Below, in pieces: positions 44,210 to 54,002 of a stretch of 54,353 nt of DNA. Made by a program: the position numbers and the translations under genes. A model generated the notes under the pieces. That model was given only the letters and a program-made list of their open reading frames with translations. It was not told where the DNA came from and searched no databases. Position 1 is the stretch's first letter; each line of letters starts with the position of its first letter. The stretch is from Clostridiales bacterium (lineage in GTDB: Bacteria > Bacillota > Clostridia > Lachnospirales > Lachnospiraceae). The DNA is taken from positions 1-54,353 of the forward strand of contig QAKV01000011.1 of assembly GCA_003343625.1 (NCBI GenBank). Reading direction: 5' to 3'.

Positions 44210-45769
44210 ATGAGAAAAAAACTGGTAGCGGGTTTGTTGGCACTTGCAATGACGGCTACAGTGGGGATTACCGCGATCGCGGCAACCGTCCATTATAACG
44301 ATAGCTCCGTCACCGGCGGAAGTGCAGCGTGGCAGGCATGGACGGCGAACTGGGAGAATGTCGCAACGGATTATACCCAGGTTTCCATCGCTCCCGGCGA
44401 AGATGAGACGGAGATCAACTTCGCATGGTACAGCTTAAAGGGCGAAGATGAAGCGACGCCGGTGGTTCATTTCGGAACCAGCGAAGACGAGATGAAGACT
44501 TTCGAAGGCGTGGCGGGGGATGTGGATCCTTCCCTCACAGATCAGGTGCAGTACGAGTTCAACCGCGTAAAAGTGACCGGTATTCGTCCGGGAACTACCT
44601 ATTACTATACTGTTGAAAAGAACGGGGAGGAGACGGAACCCGAGGTATTCTATGCGCGGGATGTGGAAGAGACCAAGATCCTGTATGTGGGCGATCCCCA
44701 GATCGGCGCATCCAAAGGGCAGCCCCAGAACGGCGAAGAGCTGAAAGCGGATTCCGGCATCGCCAATACCGCTGCGAGAAACGACGGCTTCGCATGGAAC
44801 CGCACGCTGGAAACCGCATTCAAACAGACTCCGGATATCAACTTCGTGATCTCTGCAGGCGATCAGGTCAACAAGACCGGCAAGCCTAAGGAAGAAGAGT
44901 ACGCAGCTTATCTGTTCCCGAAGGCGTTAAAGACCGTTCCCGTGGCGACCACCATCGGCAACCACGATTCTCTGAATGCGGACTACGCTTACCATTTTTA
45001 TAATCCCAATCCCACCGACAACGGCGTGACCGAAGCGGGCGGCGACTACTACTATTCTTACGGCGACGGTCTGTTCATCGTGCTCAATACCAACAACTAT
45101 AACGTGGCAGAGCATGCGGACACCATTAAGGAAGCGGTGGAATCCGATCCCAATGCAGCGTGGAGAGTGGTGACCATCCATCAGGATATCTACGGTTCCG
45201 GCCTGGATCACTCCGATACGGACGGCATGATCCTGAGAACCCAGCTGACCCCTATATTCGACAGCTACGACATCGATGTGGTGCTGCAGGGCCACGATCA
45301 CACTTACAGCAGGACCAAGATGCTTTACGGCGACGGAAAGGTGCATTCCGGCTATGAATTCCGTCTGAACGAAGACGGTTCCGATTACGATTGGGAGCAC
45401 GCGTTCAACATCACCAATGGAGAGAGCATCCCGCTGGCTCCGGAAGATGGGGATGAAGCAGGTCAGGCGGCTCTGGAAGCATTCCAGGCGGATAACAACT
45501 GCTACACCATCGAGAATACCACGGGCAACACCGTCGTAGATCCGAAGGGTATCCTGTACATGACGGCGAACTCCGCATCCGGATCCAAGTACTACGAGCT
45601 GATCGGCACGCAGCAGGATTACGTCGCGAACCGCAGCCAGAACTGGCTTCCCAGCTACTCAATCATCACGATGACCGAGGACAGCTTCCAGATTGACACC
45701 TATCAGATTCTGGACGACGGCTCCACGGAAAAGATCGACGATACCTTCACGATTATCAAGACCAAATAA
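44210..45769 (+). CDS. Secreted purple acid phosphatase-type metallophosphoesterase
   Basis: A 519-residue extracytoplasmic enzyme. A signal peptide (MRKKLVAGLLALAMTATVGI...AIAA) covers about residues 1-25. A fibronectin-like purple acid phosphatase N-terminal domain spans about 45-145 (ITGIRPGTTYYYTVE-type strand). The phosphoesterase motifs are ILYVGDPQIG, FVISAGDQV, TIGNHDSL, VTIHQDIY and VLQGHDHTYSR. All metal ligands are present. No LPxTG or membrane anchor is visible, so it is likely secreted. It probably scavenges phosphate or releases it from organic esters. RBS: AAGAGGTAGGAA. Confidence 0.9.
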   Translation: MRKKLVAGLLALAMTATVGITAIAATVHYNDSSVTGGSAAWQAWTANWENVATDYTQVSIAPGEDETEINFAWYSLKGEDEATPVVHFGTSEDEMKTFEGVAGDVDPSLTDQVQYEFNRVKVTGIRPGTTYYYTVEKNGEETEPEVFYARDVEETKILYVGDPQIGASKGQPQNGEELKADSGIANTAARNDGFAWNRTLETAFKQTPDINFVISAGDQVNKTGKPKEEEYAAYLFPKALKTVPVATTIGNHDSLNADYAYHFYNPNPTDNGVTEAGGDYYYSYGDGLFIVLNTNNYNVAEHADTIKEAVESDPNAAWRVVTIHQDIYGSGLDHSDTDGMILRTQLTPIFDSYDIDVVLQGHDHTYSRTKMLYGDGKVHSGYEFRLNEDGSDYDWEHAFNITNGESIPLAPEDGDEAGQAALEAFQADNNCYTIENTTGNTVVDPKGILYMTANSASGSKYYELIGTQQDYVANRSQNWLPSYSIITMTEDSFQIDTYQILDDGSTEKIDDTFTIIKTK

Positions 45770-45771
45770 TC

Positions 45772-46998
45772 GTGAACGCGAACGGGTTGAAATGGGGCGG
45801 ACAGTCATCCAAGCAGATGGCTGTCCGTCTGCTTTTGCTGACAGCGGCGGGGATAGGACTGCTGCTGTTTACCGTCTGGTTAAATCGAGTGGACAAAATT
45901 CCGTTGGTTTCCAGAGAGGGACAGACGTTTGAAAAGGCGGTGGTCACCGCCATCATCCAGGACAATATGACGGAAACGGGAACCCGTGTGGGAGAGCAGG
46001 TGGTGGAAGTGAAACTGCTCACGGGAGAGAAAGAGGGGGAGACCCTGCAGGTCACCAGCAGTTCGGGCTTCCTGTTCGGCGCTCCGTGTACTCCGGGCAT
46101 GAAAGTGGTGGTCATGCAAAGCGTGGCCGGAGATAAGGTGATCGCCAGCGTTTATTCCCAGGATCGCGAGTGGGTCATTTACGCTTTCGGGCTCCTCTAT
46201 CTGGCGGTGCTGGTTTTGGTGGGCGGAAAACAGGGCGTGAAAGGCGGAATCGGACTGGTCTTCACGTTCTTCTCCATTCTGTTATGGTATCTGCCGATGG
46301 TATACCGGGGATTTTCCCCGTTCTGGTCGGCGGTTTTCATCTGCCTGATCACCACGGTGGTGACCATGCTGCTCATCGGCGGATTTACCAAAAAGACGAT
46401 CGTCGCCACCCTCGGAACCGTGGGAGGTGTGCTGACAGCCGGCATCGCAGCTACGCTGTTTTCTGCCGCATCGGGGATCAGCGGCTATAATGTGTCCGAT
46501 ATCGAAACGCTGATGACGCTGTGGAATACCCTGGACATCCAGGTGGGAGGTCTGCTGTTCTCCGGCCTTCTGATTTCCAGCCTGGGCGCCGTGATGGATG
46601 TGGCCATGTCCATCGGCAGCTCCATGAGCGAGATTTTGGGGCAGAATCCGAATCTGAACCGGAGGGAATTGTTCAGGGCCGGCATCCGGGTGGGCCGGGA
46701 TATGATGGGAACCGACAGCAATACGCTGATCCTGGCCTTTGCCGGCAGCAGCGTGAGCATGTTGCTTCTGGACTACGCCTATGCACTGCCTTATCGGCAG
46801 ATCATCAATTCCAATAACATCGGCATCGCCGTCATGCAGGGGCTGGCCGGCAGTTTCGGAGTAGTGCTCTCCGTGCCCATCACGGTGCTGGCAGGGGCGA
46901 TCCTGTACACGTCTGCCAAACATCCGGCTCAAAAGGGACCGGCGCAGGCGGAACCGGAAATCGCTGCGCCGGAAGAGAACGAAAGTCAGCCCAGATAG
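45772..46998 (+). CDS. YibE/F-family membrane protein
   Basis: A 408-residue protein with an N-terminal hydrophobic segment (18-37), an extracytoplasmic domain (40-125) and about seven C-terminal helices from residue 140 onward. The repeat-like TNTLILAFAGSSVSMLLL and GAVMDVAMSIGSSMSEIL are characteristic of YibE/F proteins. The function is unknown; a transport role is suspected in the family. The GTG start lies 2 bp after the phosphatase stop and has no clear ribosome binding site, so it may be translated by coupling. Its last 13 bp overlap the convergent peptidase gene. Confidence 0.85.
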   Translation: MNANGLKWGGQSSKQMAVRLLLLTAAGIGLLLFTVWLNRVDKIPLVSREGQTFEKAVVTAIIQDNMTETGTRVGEQVVEVKLLTGEKEGETLQVTSSSGFLFGAPCTPGMKVVVMQSVAGDKVIASVYSQDREWVIYAFGLLYLAVLVLVGGKQGVKGGIGLVFTFFSILLWYLPMVYRGFSPFWSAVFICLITTVVTMLLIGGFTKKTIVATLGTVGGVLTAGIAATLFSAASGISGYNVSDIETLMTLWNTLDIQVGGLLFSGLLISSLGAVMDVAMSIGSSMSEILGQNPNLNRRELFRAGIRVGRDMMGTDSNTLILAFAGSSVSMLLLDYAYALPYRQIINSNNIGIAVMQGLAGSFGVVLSVPITVLAGAILYTSAKHPAQKGPAQAEPEIAAPEENESQPR

Positions 46999-48038
46999 GC
47001 TTTCAGCAGCCCGAAGGTATTCGCGATGCCTTTTCTGTGACTGCGCTCGTACCCGTGGGAGGCATAGACCCCGGCGCCGATGAGGCCGTGACGGCAGTCA
47101 TGGCCGGCCCGCAGGGTCGCTTCCGCATCGGAGCCGTAATGGGGATAAACGTCCACGGCGAAATCCAGCCCTTCCCGTTTGGCAGCCTGGATCAGGGCGG
47201 TCACCACGTCGTAGTGGTAGGGGCCTCCGGAATCCTTTGCGCAGATGGAAACCTGGGTTTCCCTACAGCCCAGACCGTCTCCCACGCAGCCCATGTCCAC
47301 GGAGAGCACCTCTGTCACGTCGGAAGGGACGGAGGCGGATCCGCCGTGGCCCACTTCTTCGAATACGGTGATGTGCTGATAAATTTTGCGGGCCGTGGTC
47401 ACGTTTTCCTCTTTCAGATAGGCGGCGTATCCCAACAGGATGCCGACGCTGAGCTTATCGTCCAGAAAACGGCTTTTGAGATAGCCGGAAGGCGTGAGGA
47501 TGGTGCGGGGGTCGAAGCATACCACGTCCCCAGGGAGAATGCCCAGAGCCATCGCACCCTCACGGTCGGTCACTTCTTCGTCCAGCACCACTTCCATGGT
47601 GTCGTAGGAACGGGCTGTGGAATTGTAGTCGCCGTTGACGTGGATGGAAGCGTTTTTCAGCTGGAACGTACCGCTGTACATTTTGCCCTCCCGGGTGTAG
47701 ATGCGGCAGTTTTCCGCCTCCGCGTTGTTGGGGTTCATCCCGCCCAGGGGAGTCACCGCCAGCCTGCCGTTTCCGCAGACTTCTGACACCATGGCGCCCA
47801 GGGTATCGATATGTGCTTCCAGCAAAATGGGCCCGTCTTCGGGCAGATCGGAAGGCCGTCCGTTCCCCTGGCTGACGCATACCAGGATGCCTCCTTTATT
47901 GGTGCGCACCGGGGAATAGCCGAGCCTGCGGTATTCTCCCATTACATAGTCGGCCGCCCGGGAAGTGAATCCGGTGGGGCTATCGATGGCCAGGACGTTC
48001 TGCGTCTGCTGTAAAATATACTCGATTCTGTCGTTCAT
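46986..48038 (-). CDS. M42-family metallopeptidase (glutamyl aminopeptidase-like)
   Basis: A 350-residue cytosolic aminopeptidase of the M42 type. Zinc ligands and neighbours are EAHIDTLGAM, SRFLDDKLSV, TVFEEVGHGG, SVDMGCVGDG and ASHGYERSH. The catalytic Glu is in FEEVG. Such enzymes remove N-terminal residues from short peptides and assemble into large dodecamers. Length and motif order are normal. The ATG follows GAAGGAGGATTTGTCTC. Its 3' end overlaps the convergent YibE/F gene. Confidence 0.92.
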   Translation of the reverse strand: MNDRIEYILQQTQNVLAIDSPTGFTSRAADYVMGEYRRLGYSPVRTNKGGILVCVSQGNGRPSDLPEDGPILLEAHIDTLGAMVSEVCGNGRLAVTPLGGMNPNNAEAENCRIYTREGKMYSGTFQLKNASIHVNGDYNSTARSYDTMEVVLDEEVTDREGAMALGILPGDVVCFDPRTILTPSGYLKSRFLDDKLSVGILLGYAAYLKEENVTTARKIYQHITVFEEVGHGGSASVPSDVTEVLSVDMGCVGDGLGCRETQVSICAKDSGGPYHYDVVTALIQAAKREGLDFAVDVYPHYGSDAEATLRAGHDCRHGLIGAGVYASHGYERSHRKGIANTFGLLKAYLG

Positions 48039-48063
48039 GAGACAAATCCTCCTTCATCCCAGG

Positions 48064-48092
48064 ATTGTACAATTATCTTTTCCGTTTGTCCA
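48064..48092 (-). promoter_or_regulatory. Promoter of M42 peptidase gene
   Basis: On the minus strand TGGACA, 17-bp spacer, TACAAT, 25 bp before the start codon. Confidence 0.65.
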
Positions 48093-48130
48093 TGGCAGAT
48101 TGTTCTTTTCAAAAGAAAAGAGTGGCGTTT

Positions 48131-48159
48131 TTGTTTGAAATGTGATATTATTTTATTAA
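48131..48159 (+). promoter_or_regulatory. Possible promoter of YgjP-like gene
   Basis: TTGTTT, 17-bp spacer, TATTAA in A+T-rich DNA. A GTGGAAA/TTTCCAC inverted repeat follows at 48173. Weak boxes. Confidence 0.35.
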
Positions 48160-48245
48160 AATAAAAATAATTGTGGAAAAATTTCCACGTTTTTCTTTGC
48201 ACGGAAAGGGGTGGGAGCTCCGGCGACGTGCGGAGGGGAGTGCCG

Positions 48246-48983
48246 TTGAAAAAGGTGATCGTTCTGGAGAACATCCCCGTTTCTTATGATTTGCAGTATA
48301 AAAATGTGAAGAGGATCAATCTGCGCGTCCACAGAGATGGACGCGTCTGTGTTTCTGCGGGACAATTCGTTCCACAAAGGCAGATCGATTCCTTCCTGAC
48401 GGAAAACAGCGGTTTTATTTTGCAGACGTTGAAGCGATTTCAGGAGATGAGAGAGGCCGGAGATGGAATGTCCGCGGGGAAAAACCGGATCTATCAGGAC
48501 GGCGATACGATGTATTTGAAGGGAATTCCCTATCGGTTGCGGGTGATTGCCGGGAAAAAAGAAGAGGTGGAACCCGTCGGACGGGTGCTGCTTTTGACGC
48601 AGAAGGATCCGCAGAATGAAAGCCGAAGAAAGCGGATTCTGGATGCTTTTCTCAAAAAAGCGTGCGCGGCGGAAATCGACCGCCTGTGCAAAAAGGTATA
48701 TCCCTCATTTCAGAAGCTGGGGATTTCCTGGCCCGAAATCCGGATCCGCAGCATGGTGTCCCGCTGGGGAAGCTGTCAGCCCGCTGCGGGGGTGCTGACT
48801 TTCGCCAGGCAGCTCATCGAAGTTCCGGAGAGCTGTATGGAATACGTGGTGGTGCATGAATTTTCGCATTTCGTCCATCCGAACCATTCTCCCAGCTTTC
48901 ATGCGTTTCTGGACGAGATGATGCCGGACTGGAAAGAAAGGAGAAAGCGGCTCAACAGCAGGGACTGGGTGGGGCGGCAGTAG
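48246..48983 (+). CDS. YgjP-like metallopeptidase (DUF45)
   Basis: A 245-residue protein. The zinc motif is VVHEFSHFVHPNHSPSFHAF (HExxH plus a downstream His), preceded by SRWGSCQPAAGVLTFARQLI, the DUF45/YgjP signature. The N-terminal half has the beta-rich fold seen in the family (NLRVHRDGRVCVSAGQFV). The start is taken as TTG 48246, 7 bp after GGAGGGG; a GTG 6 bp upstream is too close to that site. It may be a protease associated with restriction-type loci in other species; here it stands alone. Confidence 0.88.
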   Translation: MKKVIVLENIPVSYDLQYKNVKRINLRVHRDGRVCVSAGQFVPQRQIDSFLTENSGFILQTLKRFQEMREAGDGMSAGKNRIYQDGDTMYLKGIPYRLRVIAGKKEEVEPVGRVLLLTQKDPQNESRRKRILDAFLKKACAAEIDRLCKKVYPSFQKLGISWPEIRIRSMVSRWGSCQPAAGVLTFARQLIEVPESCMEYVVVHEFSHFVHPNHSPSFHAFLDEMMPDWKERRKRLNSRDWVGRQ

Positions 48984-48986
48984 AGA

Positions 48987-49016
48987 AACGGAGCGTTTAT
49001 TGACGCCCCGTTTTTT
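48987..49016 (+). terminator. Terminator of YgjP-like gene
   Basis: AACGGAGCGT pairs with ACGCCCCGTT (one mismatch), followed by TTTTTT overlapping the end of the stem. Confidence 0.75.
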
Positions 49017-49030
49017 GTTGTCGCGCCTTT

Positions 49031-49858
49031 TCACCGCTGCGCAGTCAGGGCTTCATAAATTTGTTTGACGTCGTCGAAGATCCAGGTGGGCTGAATTTCT
49101 CCGGCGAGGGCGTCCTCCAGCGCCGCTTCGCCGGAGAGGACGCAGATCGTATCCACACCCGCGTTTTTTCCCGCGGCGATATCCGTATAGAGCCGGTCGC
49201 CGATGAGCACTGCGTCGGCGGCGCGCGTGGAAAGCTGTTTTAAGACGCAGTCCACCATGATGGGTTCCGGCTTTCCGATGAAAAACGGGGTTTTGCCGGT
49301 GGCGTTTTTGAGCATGATGCTCATGGAGCCGCAGTCCGGGATATAGCCGAAGCTGACCGGGCAAACCAGATCCGGATTGGTGGCGAGGTAAACTACGTCA
49401 CGGCCCAGCATGATGCAGGTATTCCGGATTTTTTCGGAGGTGTTTTCCGTGTCGAACCCGATGAGCACCACCGTGGCCCTGTCGTCCGGTTCGGTGACTA
49501 CGGAAATCCCGGCGCTTCTGAGCTCTTCTACCAGAGAGCGCGTCCCCATGCAGTACACCACCTGGCCGGGATACCGGTCGTTTAGGTAAAAGGCAGCCGC
49601 CTGTCCGGAAGTGTAGAAATGGGAAAGGTCTGCGGGAATTCCCATGCCGTTGACCTTTTTCACATAGTCCATGGCGGATCTGGAGGAATTGTTGGTGAGA
49701 AACATATAGCGTCCGCCGTTTGACGCGATCTGCGAAAGGAACTCCAGGGTTCCGTCGAACAGTCTGTTTTCGTTATAGATCGTTCCGTCCATATCCAGAA
49801 GAAACAATTTTTTCGCGCGGAGTCTCTCCGCGTCTTTTCCCAGTTTATCCGTAACCAA
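49031..49858 (-). CDS. HAD-IIA family hydrolase (NagD-like)
   Basis: A 275-residue phosphatase of the NagD/PNPase-like HAD-IIA group. Motif I is LFLLDMDGTIYNEN, motif II FLTNNSSRSAMD, the lysine is in FFIGKPEPIM, and motif III is LIGDRLYTDIAAGKNAG. The cap between motifs II and III is type C2. It probably dephosphorylates small metabolites. The start is TTG with GGAGGATCTTATC upstream. It is 50 bp downstream of the aldo-keto reductase gene on the same strand. Confidence 0.9.
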   Translation of the reverse strand: MVTDKLGKDAERLRAKKLFLLDMDGTIYNENRLFDGTLEFLSQIASNGGRYMFLTNNSSRSAMDYVKKVNGMGIPADLSHFYTSGQAAAFYLNDRYPGQVVYCMGTRSLVEELRSAGISVVTEPDDRATVVLIGFDTENTSEKIRNTCIMLGRDVVYLATNPDLVCPVSFGYIPDCGSMSIMLKNATGKTPFFIGKPEPIMVDCVLKQLSTRAADAVLIGDRLYTDIAAGKNAGVDTICVLSGEAALEDALAGEIQPTWIFDDVKQIYEALTAQR

Positions 49859-49913
49859 GATAAGATCCTCCGTCCTGCATGAATTTTGGGCCGTCGATTT
49901 TCTGCCCCGTCCG

Positions 49914-50834
49914 CTACGGGAGCATGTGTCCCGCAGCCCGATAGAGGCGATACCATTCTTCGCGGGTCAGGGACAGATCCGCAGCGCGGCAGATTTCTGT
50001 CAGGCGGGAAGGCTTCATGGTGCCGGCGATCAGCTGCATTTTGGCAGGATGGCGCAGGATCCAGGCCGCGGCGACGCAGGTGCTGGTAACGCCGTATTTT
50101 CCCGCGATTTCTTCCAGAGCTGAGTTGAGTTCCCCGAACTTTTCATTGCCCAGGAAGACGCCGTCAAAAAAGCCGTACTGGAAGGGGGACCAGGTCTGTA
50201 TGGTAATGTCGTTTTCGCGGCAGAAATCCAACACGCCGCCGTCCCGATCGGGGGAACCATCCGTGGTCATGTTGACCTCCATGCCGCCCTGGATCATGGA
50301 AGCGTTTACGAGGGAGAACTGCAGCTGATCCGCGACAAGAGGCTGCCCCAGGTATTTCTGCAGAAGCCGGATCTGGGAAGGGCGATGATTGGATACGCCG
50401 AAATGCCGCACCTTTCCGGAATTGTGGAGGATGGAAAACGCCTCCGCCACTTCTTCCGGCTCCATCAGCGCGTCCGGCCGATGCAGCAGGAGTACGTCCA
50501 GATAGTCGGTTTTCAGCCGTTTTAAAATGCCGTCTACGGAAGAGAGAATGTGTTCTTTGGAAAAGTCGTACATAACGCCGGATACAATGCCGCATTTGGA
50601 CTGCAGAATGATCTTTTCCCGCACCGAGGGGGACATATGGATCGCCTGTGCGAAACGGCTCTCGCAGGCGCCCTGTCCATAGATATCCGCGTGATCGAAG
50701 AAGTTGCAGCCCAGCTCCAGGGCAGCGGAAAGAAATTCTTCCGCCTCTTTCTCGCTGATGTCCATCAGGCGCATGCAGCCCACCGCCACCGCAGGTACGG
50801 AAAGGCCGCTTTTTCCCAGGGGAATGAGTCTCAT
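49914..50834 (-). CDS. Aldo/keto reductase (YdhF-type)
   Basis: A 306-residue TIM-barrel oxidoreductase using NADPH. The active-site Asp, Tyr, Lys and His occur as FFDHADIYGQG, IILQSKCGI and LLLHRPD. HFGVSNHRPSQI is a typical AKR segment. The closest group by pattern is YdhF. It is the only gene behind the promoter at 50885. Substrate unknown. Confidence 0.92.
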   Translation of the reverse strand: MRLIPLGKSGLSVPAVAVGCMRLMDISEKEAEEFLSAALELGCNFFDHADIYGQGACESRFAQAIHMSPSVREKIILQSKCGIVSGVMYDFSKEHILSSVDGILKRLKTDYLDVLLLHRPDALMEPEEVAEAFSILHNSGKVRHFGVSNHRPSQIRLLQKYLGQPLVADQLQFSLVNASMIQGGMEVNMTTDGSPDRDGGVLDFCRENDITIQTWSPFQYGFFDGVFLGNEKFGELNSALEEIAGKYGVTSTCVAAAWILRHPAKMQLIAGTMKPSRLTEICRAADLSLTREEWYRLYRAAGHMLP

Positions 50835-50884
50835 AAAGGGATCCTCCTATAAAGATTTTGATTCGGAAATATTGTTCTCCCTGT

Positions 50885-50913
50885 ATTATACCTCTGTGGG
50901 TTCGGGCGGGCAA
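50885..50913 (-). promoter_or_regulatory. Promoter of aldo/keto reductase gene
   Basis: On the minus strand TTGCCC, 17-bp spacer, TATAAT. Confidence 0.7.
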
Positions 50914-50952
50914 GGGAAAGGCCGGCTGTCAGCACGCCTGAGAGGATACATA

Positions 50953-51717
50953 TCACAGCTGGACGGCGATCATCACCGCTCCCAGAGCGGTCAGGACGAT
51001 GCCCGTCATGCGGTTTAAGGTTTTGGGATCGGAACGGTTTGCAATTTTGGCCGTGACCTGAGCGCCGGCCAGAGTGGCGATGACGCATACGAAAAAAGCG
51101 AAAGGATCCGGGAGCCCGCCGATGGAGAAATGAGAGACCGCTCCGGTGAAGGCGGTGAAGGTCATGATGAAGACACTGGTGCCTACGGCCGTTTTGAGCT
51201 CATATCCCAGAATCGTGGTCAGCACGAAGAGCATCATCATGCCGCCTCCCGCGCCGATAAAGCCGCAGATAAAACCGATGACGATGCCGCCGATCAGCGC
51301 TTCCGCCGCCTGAAGGCGGGGGGATTTGGAGGCCAGCAGATCTTTGGTGGTCATGACGGGCCAGAGGATGAAGCGAATGCCTAACAGGAAGGTCATCAGT
51401 ACGGACAGATTCCCCATGGCTGTGCTGGGGACGAGAGAGGCGACGAAACTGCCGATCATGGTGAATAAAAGGACAGTGACCATCATCACAAGCCCGTTTT
51501 TGATGTCCAGATTTTTGTTCTTTCCATAAGTATAAGCGCTGATGGCGGAAGCCAACACGTCGGAAGCCAGAGCGATCCCTACGGCCTCATAGGAATCGAA
51601 ACCGAGAAAGGTGACCAGCATGGGGGAAATGACCGCTGCGGCGGACAGACCGGCGAAACCGGTGCCGATGCCGGCCCCCAGGCCCGCGATAATACAGACG
51701 ATGAGCGTTTCAATCAT
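50953..51717 (-). CDS. TauE/SafE-family anion permease
   Basis: A 254-residue membrane protein with about eight helices in two repeats. The repeat signature GLGAGIGTGFAGLSAAAVIS near the N-terminus recurs as GFICGFIGAGGGMMMLFVLT. The family exports sulfite, sulfoacetate or related anions. The substrate here is unknown. Its ATG lies inside the end of the marR-type gene (8-bp overlap) behind GGAGGCTTTCCATT, so it is co-transcribed with and likely controlled by that regulator. Confidence 0.9.
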   Translation of the reverse strand: MIETLIVCIIAGLGAGIGTGFAGLSAAAVISPMLVTFLGFDSYEAVGIALASDVLASAISAYTYGKNKNLDIKNGLVMMVTVLLFTMIGSFVASLVPSTAMGNLSVLMTFLLGIRFILWPVMTTKDLLASKSPRLQAAEALIGGIVIGFICGFIGAGGGMMMLFVLTTILGYELKTAVGTSVFIMTFTAFTGAVSHFSIGGLPDPFAFFVCVIATLAGAQVTAKIANRSDPKTLNRMTGIVLTALGAVMIAVQL

Positions 51718-52150
51718 AATGGAAAGCCTCCTGGAGATTATTCGATATTTTTTCCGTAAGACGGTCCAGTTGCCGGTACTCCTCCGGAGAAAATCCGCAG
51801 CACATGAGGGCAAAAAAATCCTGCCGGATCCGTCGCCCATGCTCTATGAGGGGAGAGGATGCGGGAAGAAGGGACAGGTGCGCGATGCGCCTGTCCCTTT
51901 CGTCCTCGCGGGAGGAGAGGAAGCCCTGACGGGTCAGGGAATCCACACAGCGTGAAACGCAGGATTTGGGAAGAAACATGCGTTCCGAGATATCCCGCGC
52001 CGTATCGCATTCCGGATAATCCGCCAGAAAAAGAAGCAGATGAATGTCATTTGCGGTCAGTCCGTAGCGGGATGCCATTTTTATGAATTGCCTGTCATAC
52101 TGCTTTTTCAGCTGTGCGCTGCTACGGAAGAATTCAGTTGGCCCCAGCAT
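51710..52150 (-). CDS. MarR-family regulator
   Basis: A 146-residue winged-helix repressor. The HTH is CDTARDISERMFLPKSCVSR, then CVDSLTRQGFLS, and the wing is SREDERDRRIAHLS. Helices at both ends form the dimer interface. It begins inside the last codons of ftsH (17-bp overlap), with GGAGGTTCTTTCCA upstream, and it overlaps the tauE-type gene downstream. This links a stress-protease gene, a regulator and an exporter in one transcript. Confidence 0.9.
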   Translation of the reverse strand: MLGPTEFFRSSAQLKKQYDRQFIKMASRYGLTANDIHLLLFLADYPECDTARDISERMFLPKSCVSRCVDSLTRQGFLSSREDERDRRIAHLSLLPASSPLIEHGRRIRQDFFALMCCGFSPEEYRQLDRLTEKISNNLQEAFHYD

Positions 52151-54002
52151 TGGAAAGAACCTCCTGTTTCTTCATTAAAATTTGCATGAATTCCTCTCCG
52201 GTGATGGTTTCGTGCTCATACAGATACCTGGCCAGCTCATGGAGCTTGGGCAAATTGTCCTGCAGGATCCTGAGCGCCTTTTCGTGCTGGGCCCTCACCA
52301 GCTCCACCGTCTTCTCATCGATTCTGGTCTGCGTCTCCGGCGAGCAGGACAGGGAGGAATCGCCGCCCAGATACTGGTTTGTGATATTTTCCATGGCGAC
52401 CATATCGAAATCATCATGCATGCCGAAACGCGTGATCATGGCCCTGGCCAGTTTGGTGGCCTGCTCGATATCGTTGGAAGCGCCTGTGGTGATGGAGTGG
52501 AAGATCAGCTCTTCCGCGGCACGGCCGCCGGTGAGGGTGGCGATTTTATTTTCCAGCTCCTCTTTGGACATCAGGAAATGCTCCCCTTCATCCACCTGCA
52601 TCGTGTAACCAAGCGCTCCGCTGGTACGGGGAATAATTGTAATTTTATGCACGGGCGCGGAGTTGGTCTGCATGGCGGCCACCAGAGCGTGCCCTACTTC
52701 GTGGTAGGAAACGATGAGCTTTTCCTTTTCGGAAAGTACCCGGCTCTTCTTCTGATATCCGGCGATGACCACTTCGATGCTCTCCTCCAGATCTGCCTGA
52801 GTGGCGAAACGCCGGCCGCTGCGCACCGCCCGCAGCGCGGCCTCGTTGACGATGTTGGCCAGTTCCGCGCCGGAAGCGCCGGAAGCGGCTTTTGCGATCT
52901 CGTGGAAATTCACGTTATCCGCAATCTTAATTTTTTTCGCGTGGACTTTCAGGATATCTTCACGGCCTTTCAGGTCGGGAAGATCCACGGGAATGCGCCG
53001 GTCGAAACGCCCCGGGCGAAGCAAAGCGGGATCCAGGGAGTCAGGACGGTTGGTGGCGCCCAGGATGACCACGCCTTTGGAACCGTCGAACCCGTCCATT
53101 TCGGTGAGCAGCTGGTTTAAGGTCTGCTCGCGCTCGTCGTTACCGCCGATCTGACCGTCTCTCTTTTTGCCGATGGTATCGATTTCGTCGATGAAGACGA
53201 TACAGGGAGCCTTTTCATTGGCCTGCTTAAACAGGTCGCGGACTTTCGCCGCGCCCATGCCCACGAACATTTCCACGAATTCAGAGCCGGAAATGGAAAA
53301 GAAAGGCACGTCCGCCTCTCCGGCGACCGCTTTGGCCAGCAGGGTTTTACCGGTTCCGGGAGGGCCTACAAGAAGGGCGCCTTTTGGCATGGAAGCGCCG
53401 ATTTCGCGGTATTTCTGCGGATTGTGCAGAAAATCTACGATTTCCGTCAGAAGTTCTTTCGCTTCATCTTCTCCGGCCACGTCAGAAAATTTGATGCCCG
53501 TAGAAGACTTCACGTAAATCTTCGCGTTGCTCTTGCCGAAGGCCATGGCGCCGCCGGGACCGCCGGTCATGCTTTTGGTCATCATTCTGGAGAGGAAAAC
53601 GCCCACTCCGGCGAAGAGGATCACGGGAAGGATCAGGCCCACAAACAGGCTTGCGAGAGGGGATTGCTGGGTGGGGATCACACTGCCGAAATCCGCACCG
53701 GAAGCGGACAGGCGGTCGATGAGCTCGTCGCTGATATACATCAGCCCGGTTTTGCAGATCATGGGCCTGCCATCCTGCTCCATCGTATAATAAATCGTAT
53801 AGTTTGACGTATCAAATTCGACTTCCTTTATCTGACGGGAATCCAATGCCGATAAAAAGTCGCTGTAGCTCGTTTCCACGACGCTTCGCTCCATCAGTCC
53901 CGGAATGACGAAAATGTTCAGCAGAAAAATGACGATCAGCGCTACCAAAGCGTAGGTGGCCAACACTTTCTGCGGTTTTTTGTTGTCCTGATTTGTAGTC
54001 AT
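52134..54002 (-). CDS. ftsH: ATP-dependent zinc metalloprotease FtsH
   Basis: A 622-residue membrane AAA protease that degrades misfolded membrane proteins and regulators. There are two N-terminal transmembrane helices (about 14-34 and 118-138) flanking a small extracytoplasmic domain. Walker A is GPPGTGKT (near 210), Walker B is CIVFIDEID, the second region of homology has [20 protein letters not shown], and the zinc site is HEVGHAL. Length is typical. The ATG follows GGAGGAAAGCG. The next gene starts in its last codons. It is a second or ordinary FtsH copy; that cannot be told from the window. Confidence 0.96.
   Translation of the reverse strand: MTTNQDNKKPQKVLATYALVALIVIFLLNIFVIPGLMERSVVETSYSDFLSALDSRQIKEVEFDTSNYTIYYTMEQDGRPMICKTGLMYISDELIDRLSASGADFGSVIPTQQSPLASLFVGLILPVILFAGVGVFLSRMMTKSMTGGPGGAMAFGKSNAKIYVKSSTGIKFSDVAGEDEAKELLTEIVDFLHNPQKYREIGASMPKGALLVGPPGTGKTLLAKAVAGEADVPFFSISGSEFVEMFVGMGAAKVRDLFKQANEKAPCIVFIDEIDTIGKKRDGQIGGNDEREQTLNQLLTEMDGFDGSKGVVILGATNRPDSLDPALLRPGRFDRRIPVDLPDLKGREDILKVHAKKIKIADNVNFHEIAKAASGASGAELANIVNEAALRAVRSGRRFATQADLEESIEVVIAGYQKKSRVLSEKEKLIVSYHEVGHALVAAMQTNSAPVHKITIIPRTSGALGYTMQVDEGEHFLMSKEELENKIATLTGGRAAEELIFHSITTGASNDIEQATKLARAMITRFGMHDDFDMVAMENITNQYLGGDSSLSCSPETQTRIDEKTVELVRAQHEKALRILQDNLPKLHELARYLYEHETITGEEFMQILMKKQEVLSNAGAN

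Noticed and set aside
52134..54002. Treating FtsH as part of a defence or NACHT-type system
   Set aside because: All housekeeping FtsH features are intact and it is over 30 kb from the NACHT block; no link in the sequence.
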